Of a DNA stretch of 64,000 bases, positions 60,072 to 64,000 are shown one piece after another. The DNA lies in the NCBI GenBank assembly GCA_027013095.1, contig JALUYI010000035.1:124001-188000 (forward strand). The letters are read 5' to 3'. This stretch comes from Paracoccaceae bacterium. Lineage in GTDB: Bacteria > Pseudomonadota > Alphaproteobacteria > Rhodobacterales > Rhodobacteraceae. The translations under genes were made by a program, and so were the position numbers. Every line of letters starts with the position of its first letter. Positions within the stretch are counted from its first letter, which is position 1. The notes under the pieces are model-generated. The model searched no databases. It worked only from the letters and a program-made list of their open reading frames with translations, and was not told the origin of the DNA.

Positions 60072-61034
60072 CTACACCTTGATGTTGACCATGATCCGCA
60101 TGAAGATCATGTTGATAGCCAGAAAGACGCCGACAGCCAGGACCGCAGGCATGAAGAACTGTGTTTTCATGACCGCATCATAATAATGCGGTTGTGCCAG
60201 ATTGATCCCGATCAGGGCCAGCAGCGGAAAGGCGGACAGGAAGGTGCCAGACCATTTTGCCTCGGCGGTGATGGCCTTGACGCGGCGGAACAGCTTGAAC
60301 CGGGCGCGGATCACCTTGGCCAGACCCTCGAGAATTTCCGCCAGATTGCCGCCGGATTTTTGTTGGATGTTGACCGCCACTGCAAGAAACCGCATGTCCT
60401 GTGTATCGATGGTCTCGGCCATGCGGTTCAGGGCTTCGGTGATTTCCATGCCATAGGCCGTCTCATCTGCGATGATCCCGAATTCCGACCCCAGCGGGTC
60501 GGCGACCTCTTGGGCCACGATGTTGACTGCGCTCGAGAACGGATGCCCGACGCGCAGGCTGCGCACCATCAATTCGACCGCATCGGGCAGTTGCTCTTCG
60601 ATCATGTCCATGCGTTTCTTGGCCTTTTTGCTGAGCCACATGTAAACCGCGCCAAACCCCATGGTCAGCGAGACTCCGACGCGGACTGGCAGCGAGGCCG
60701 AAGTGCCAAAGGTCAGGCCAACAAAGGCGACAATGGCCAAAAGGGCCATGACCATCAAAAGGGCCTTGGGACTGAAGGCGATATTGGCCTTTTGGGCCTT
60801 TTTGCTGATCATCGACAACAGCGGAATGCGCAGTGAATTGAGGTGCTGTTCGCGCTCACGCCGCAGGGTTTCCAGCACCTGCTCGCGGTCGTTGCCCTTT
60901 TCCAACAGTTCGATACGACGGTTGACGCGGCGGTTCAGGCTGATGGATTTGCCAAAGATGACCAGATACAGCCCTTCGACCAGCATCAGGACGGCGACAA
61001 AGATTACGGCATAGATGATTGGTTCCGGACTCAT
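60072..61034 (-). CDS. tadB: Flp pilus platform protein TadB
   Basis: A 320-residue GspF-family membrane protein, partner of TadC. Hydrophobic segments at about 5-25, 95-130 and 265-310 surround a cytoplasmic part with D-A-V-E-L-M-V-R-S-L-R-V-G-H-P-F and K-S-G-G-N-L-A-E-I-L-E, the usual TadB motifs. It follows cpaF with a 9-bp gap. Slightly longer than TadC relatives in the cytoplasmic region. Confidence 0.92.
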   Translation of the reverse strand: MSPEPIIYAVIFVAVLMLVEGLYLVIFGKSISLNRRVNRRIELLEKGNDREQVLETLRREREQHLNSLRIPLLSMISKKAQKANIAFSPKALLMVMALLAIVAFVGLTFGTSASLPVRVGVSLTMGFGAVYMWLSKKAKKRMDMIEEQLPDAVELMVRSLRVGHPFSSAVNIVAQEVADPLGSEFGIIADETAYGMEITEALNRMAETIDTQDMRFLAVAVNIQQKSGGNLAEILEGLAKVIRARFKLFRRVKAITAEAKWSGTFLSAFPLLALIGINLAQPHYYDAVMKTQFFMPAVLAVGVFLAINMIFMRIMVNIKV

Positions 61035-61043
61035 GATACCCTC

Positions 61044-62492
61044 CTATTGTGCGGCTGTTTGCGTGTAGATGTAGTTCGGCAGTTCAAAGCCGGATTGCTT
61101 GAACCGTTCCGAGAAATGCGAGCGGATGCCGGTGGGCTCGAACTGGCCCAGAACCTTGCCGTTCTCGTCGATCCCGAAGCGTTTGAAACGGAATATCTCC
61201 TGCATGGTGATGATGTCGCCCTCCATGCCGGTCACCTCGGTGATCGAGACCATCCGGCGCGAGCCATCCATTAGGCGGGTGGCCTGAACGACCAGATGCA
61301 CCGCCGAGGCGATCTGGCTGCGCGTGGCCTTTAGCGGCATGTCGATGCCGGCCATCGCGATCATGTTTTCAAGGCGGCTGACAGCGTCCCGCGCGCTGTT
61401 GGCGTGGATCGTGGTCATCGAGCCATCGTGCCCTGTGTTCATCGCCTGAAGCATGTCGATCACCTCTTCGCCGCGGGTCTCGCCAACGATAATGCGGTCG
61501 GGGCGCATCCTCAGGGCGTTGCGCAGACAGTCGCGTTGGCTGACCTCACCCTTGCCCTCGACGTTGGCTGGGCGGCTTTCCATCCGGCCCACGTGAACCT
61601 GTTGCAGTTGCAGTTCTGCCGTGTCCTCGATGGTCAGGATGCGCTCATTGTCGGCGATCATGGACGACAGCGCGTTCAGCGTCGTCGTCTTGCCCGAGCC
61701 GGTGCCGCCGGACACGACGATATTCAGGTGGCTGCCTACGGCCGACCGCAGATACAGGGCCATTTCCTCGGTAAAGGCACCAAATTTGACCAGCTCTTCA
61801 ATGCCCAGCTTGTCTTTCTTGAATTTGCGGATCGAGACCAGCGCCCCGTCCACCGCGATCGGCGGGACCATCGCATTGAACCGCGAGCCATCAGCCAGAC
61901 GGGCGTCAACATAGGGGTTGCTTTCGTCAACGCGCCGACCCACCGCCGAGACGATCTTGTCGATCACCCGCATCAGATGCTTGTCGTCCTTGAACACAAC
62001 CGACGTCAGCTCCAGCTTGCCGGCGCGTTCCACGAACACCTGCCGCGGGCCGTTGATCAGGATGTCGTTGACGGTGTCATCGCGCAGCAGCGGTTCGATC
62101 GGGCCAAGGCCGGTGACCTCATCAAATAGTTCCTGATGCAGGGTGCGGCGCTCTTCCTTGTTCAGAACGACGCCCATTTCGGCCAAGCCGTCGGTACAGA
62201 TTGCCTCGATCTCGGCCCTGAGGTCCGCCTCCGATGCGTGTTCCAGAGCCGCCAGATTCAGCGTTTCCAGCAACGTCTTGTGCAGCTTTACACGGATATC
62301 GGCCAGACGCTCGCGGCGTTTGGCCTCCTTTGAATCCGGCGGCAGGACGCTGGCGGCGCGGGTCTTTGGGGCCGGTGTCGGCGTTGGCTTGGGGGCTGCT
62401 AGCGGTTGCTGGATCGCCGGTTTTTGCGGCGCGGGTGCGGTTGCCGTCGGGGCCTGCGGTTGCTCGGGACGTTTTTTGTATCGTGAGAACAT
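61044..62492 (-). CDS. cpaF: Flp pilus assembly ATPase TadA/CpaF
   Basis: A 482-residue secretion ATPase that drives Flp pilus assembly. A Pro/Ala-rich N-terminal region (about 1-50) is followed by the N-terminal domain. Walker A is G-G-T-G-S-G-K-T-T near residue 265, preceded by [15 protein letters not shown] (Asp-box), [14 protein letters not shown] (Walker B region) and [12 protein letters not shown] (His-box) follow in order. The start is immediately after the cpaE stop, with no gap. Confidence 0.95.
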   Translation of the reverse strand: MFSRYKKRPEQPQAPTATAPAPQKPAIQQPLAAPKPTPTPAPKTRAASVLPPDSKEAKRRERLADIRVKLHKTLLETLNLAALEHASEADLRAEIEAICTDGLAEMGVVLNKEERRTLHQELFDEVTGLGPIEPLLRDDTVNDILINGPRQVFVERAGKLELTSVVFKDDKHLMRVIDKIVSAVGRRVDESNPYVDARLADGSRFNAMVPPIAVDGALVSIRKFKKDKLGIEELVKFGAFTEEMALYLRSAVGSHLNIVVSGGTGSGKTTTLNALSSMIADNERILTIEDTAELQLQQVHVGRMESRPANVEGKGEVSQRDCLRNALRMRPDRIIVGETRGEEVIDMLQAMNTGHDGSMTTIHANSARDAVSRLENMIAMAGIDMPLKATRSQIASAVHLVVQATRLMDGSRRMVSITEVTGMEGDIITMQEIFRFKRFGIDENGKVLGQFEPTGIRSHFSERFKQSGFELPNYIYTQTAAQ

Positions 62493-63722
62493 TTATAATT
62501 CTCCTTTTGCTTTTGCGTGTTCCTGCGTCAGCTCCATGATGGATTTCGCAACCTTGGACAGCTCTTTGCGCAGCGGGTTTTTCGGCGCCGTGTCGGCCAA
62601 CGGCAAGCCTCGATCACAGGCGTCCAGAACATGCCGGCCGCCATCGGGCAGCATCAGTTCCAGCGAGATATCAAGGTTTTCGGCCAGACGCTTGACGCGC
62701 CCGCGTGCACTGAGGTCGGTAAATTTCGGCGCTCGGTTCAGGGCAAAGCGCACATTTTCAAATGGCAATTCCTCGGCCTTCAGGGTGCGTACAAAGCGCA
62801 GCGTGTTTTGTGCCGAGCGCATGTCCAGTTCGAGGATCGAAAAGAAGATATCGGCGCGTTGCAGGACAGTTTCGGTCCATTGGACAAGCGTCTTTGGCAT
62901 GTCAACGATGACAAAGTCATAAAGTGAGGCGGCCATATCCAGCAGCCGCGTCACGTCCTCTGTCGTCAGGATCTCCAGCGGCAGCGCATCGGCTGGCGCG
63001 GTCAGCACGTCCAACTTGTCGTTGAACGACAGCAACGCCTGCGAAAACGCCTCGCGGTCCATGCTGTCGGTGTCCGAGATCAACTCAAAAATGGCTTCGC
63101 GGCGGGGCAGATCCAGATAGGTCGAAACCGAGCCCGCCTGCAAATCAAAATCCATCAGGCAGGTCTTGAGCCCGCTCTCGTCGCCCTGCAGCGCCAGTTC
63201 CCAGGCCAGATTGACCGAAAACGTGGTGGCCCCAACACCGCCGGCCAGTCCGCTGACCGGCAGGATGATGCCTGCCCGGCTGACATTGGACGGTCCGCCG
63301 CTGGCAACCAGAGTCGGGGTCGCTGGCCGGCTGATCCGCTCAATGGCCTCATGCAGCGCACCTTCGGGCAAGGGGTAAGGGGTAAAATCGTCGGCTCCGA
63401 GGCGCAACAGTTCGTGAAGGGCGGCGGGGGACAGGTCGTAGGCGACCAGAATCACCTTGATTCGTGCGGCGACCGCGGCCGAAATCAGGCGCGAGACCGG
63501 GGTCAGGTCCTTTTCGTCCTCCTTGTCCACAGCGACAGTGATGAATTTCAGGCCACGGGCCTCATCGCTGCCGAGATAAAGCAGCCCATCGGAAAAATCC
63601 AGTCCGCCCCAGCGTTCGCCAAGCTCGGCCTCCATATCCTCGATCAACAAATCAAAGGTCTGCATGTCCCGCGCGATGGCGCAGGCTTCGATGCCAGCTT
63701 CTTTTGTTTTCAACAGACCCAT
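62493..63722 (-). CDS. cpaE: Flp pilus localisation protein CpaE/TadZ
   Basis: A 409-residue MinD/ParA-like protein that places the pilus machine, often at a pole. The N-terminal atypical receiver domain (about 10-130) precedes the ATPase-like domain with G-G-V-G-A-T-T at 161-167, where the usual Walker lysine is Ala, as in many CpaE proteins. D-M-P-K near 285 (Walker B analogue) and L-D-M-R-S-A-Q follow. The start is ATG 63722 (M-G-L-L-K-T-K), but ATG 63779 (19 residues longer) is possible and no Shine-Dalgarno decides. cpaF starts directly after its stop. Confidence 0.9.
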   Translation of the reverse strand: MGLLKTKEAGIEACAIARDMQTFDLLIEDMEAELGERWGGLDFSDGLLYLGSDEARGLKFITVAVDKEDEKDLTPVSRLISAAVAARIKVILVAYDLSPAALHELLRLGADDFTPYPLPEGALHEAIERISRPATPTLVASGGPSNVSRAGIILPVSGLAGGVGATTFSVNLAWELALQGDESGLKTCLMDFDLQAGSVSTYLDLPRREAIFELISDTDSMDREAFSQALLSFNDKLDVLTAPADALPLEILTTEDVTRLLDMAASLYDFVIVDMPKTLVQWTETVLQRADIFFSILELDMRSAQNTLRFVRTLKAEELPFENVRFALNRAPKFTDLSARGRVKRLAENLDISLELMLPDGGRHVLDACDRGLPLADTAPKNPLRKELSKVAKSIMELTQEHAKAKGEL

Positions 63723-63900
63723 TTTCCGACCCGACAAATCCTTATTCCAAAAAGGCACGCTGGTCGGTAAACCCGCCATGCCTTGGAAAACGCCCCACCC
63801 TGAACTGCTTCGGCCGACTGCCGTGCAGTCAGACTCGGGTGAAGAGTTCTCCGACTGTGTTTGTGATCGGGAAGTTTGTCTTTTTCAGGGCTAAATCGTG

Positions 63901-64000
63901 GATTATTTGGTCGCTTTGGCGCTGCCAGCAGTGCTGACGCCGACATATTTGCGATAGAGCAGGCGGGCGTATTTTCCGTCCAGCCCATCGCCAACATAGC
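63901..64000 (-). CDS. C-terminus of an upstream tad-cluster gene (partial)
   Basis: The last 33 codons of a minus-strand gene that enters from the right edge, ending at TAA (63903-63901). The visible end reads Y-V-G-D-G-L-D-G-K-Y-A-R-L-L-Y-R-K-Y. Relatives have an OmpA-like or CpaD gene in this position before cpaE, which is the likely identity, but the fragment is too short to be sure. Confidence 0.5.

Overview
The window is a gene-dense, GC-rich alphaproteobacterial chromosome segment, almost certainly from the Rhodobacterales (Rhodobacteraceae). Supporting signs are a SAM-II riboswitch before metZ, a bacterial phosphatidylcholine synthase (pcs), the fsa-DUF484-xerC gene order, a Suv3-like helicase / S4 protein / FdxA / CarD block, a DUF1127 gene followed by anti-Shine-Dalgarno hairpins of the kind known from Rhodobacter, and a Tad pilus operon. 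I cannot name the genus. I see no insertion sequence, prophage, CRISPR array, rRNA or tRNA gene. This is mainly core chromosome with lineage-specific genes between.

Layout. 1-5.6 kb: partial metallo-hydrolase, a small secreted protein, ogt, a DMT transporter, pcs, then the minus-strand operon fsa-DUF484-xerC. 5.7-13.2 kb: priA, purD, xseA, a secreted protein, and a fused NuoE/NuoF-type (formate dehydrogenase gamma-beta) flavoprotein without its catalytic partner. 13.3-17.6 kb: lysoplasmalogenase-like protein, ftsY, a possible 42-codon ORF, a second DMT transporter, yciB and a GST. 17.7-21.5 kb: promoter, SAM-II aptamer, intrinsic terminator and metZ, then folE and a ThDP enzyme. 21.6-30.7 kb: a secreted protease-like protein with no catalytic triad, glyQ, a small membrane protein, glyS, a divergent PPDK and a SleB-type hydrolase. 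30.9-34.7 kb: folB (with an extra domain), folP, glmM, then a DUF1127 gene with an RpoH-like promoter and two RNA hairpins. 34.7-44.1 kb: ileS, a small membrane protein, a Bax-inhibitor-1 protein, a sulfotransferase, a quinone reductase, an MFS exporter with a 12-bp tandem repeat, and typA. 44.1-47.6 kb: an AT-rich regulatory region with a near-consensus sigma-54 promoter before an XRE regulator, then hisN, a lipase/SCP-2 pair and a TPR protein. 47.7-52.3 kb: helicase, S4 protein, fdxA, carD. 52.4-57.1 kb: cobS and cobT (divergent), modABC. 57.1-64 kb: minus-strand tad/cpa pilus genes running off the right edge.

How the genes work together. metZ supplies homocysteine under SAM control. folE, folB and folP are three steps of folate synthesis. 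cobS and cobT complete cobalamin. modABC imports molybdate, which a formate dehydrogenase partner of the fused flavoprotein would need. cpaA, the two TPR lipoproteins, tadC, tadB, cpaF and cpaE form the processing, motor and platform parts of an adhesive Flp pilus. The most distinctive points are regulatory: the DUF1127/hairpin RNA unit, the sigma-54 promoter with distant palindromes before the XRE regulator, and a TGC-rich motif repeated at three promoters.
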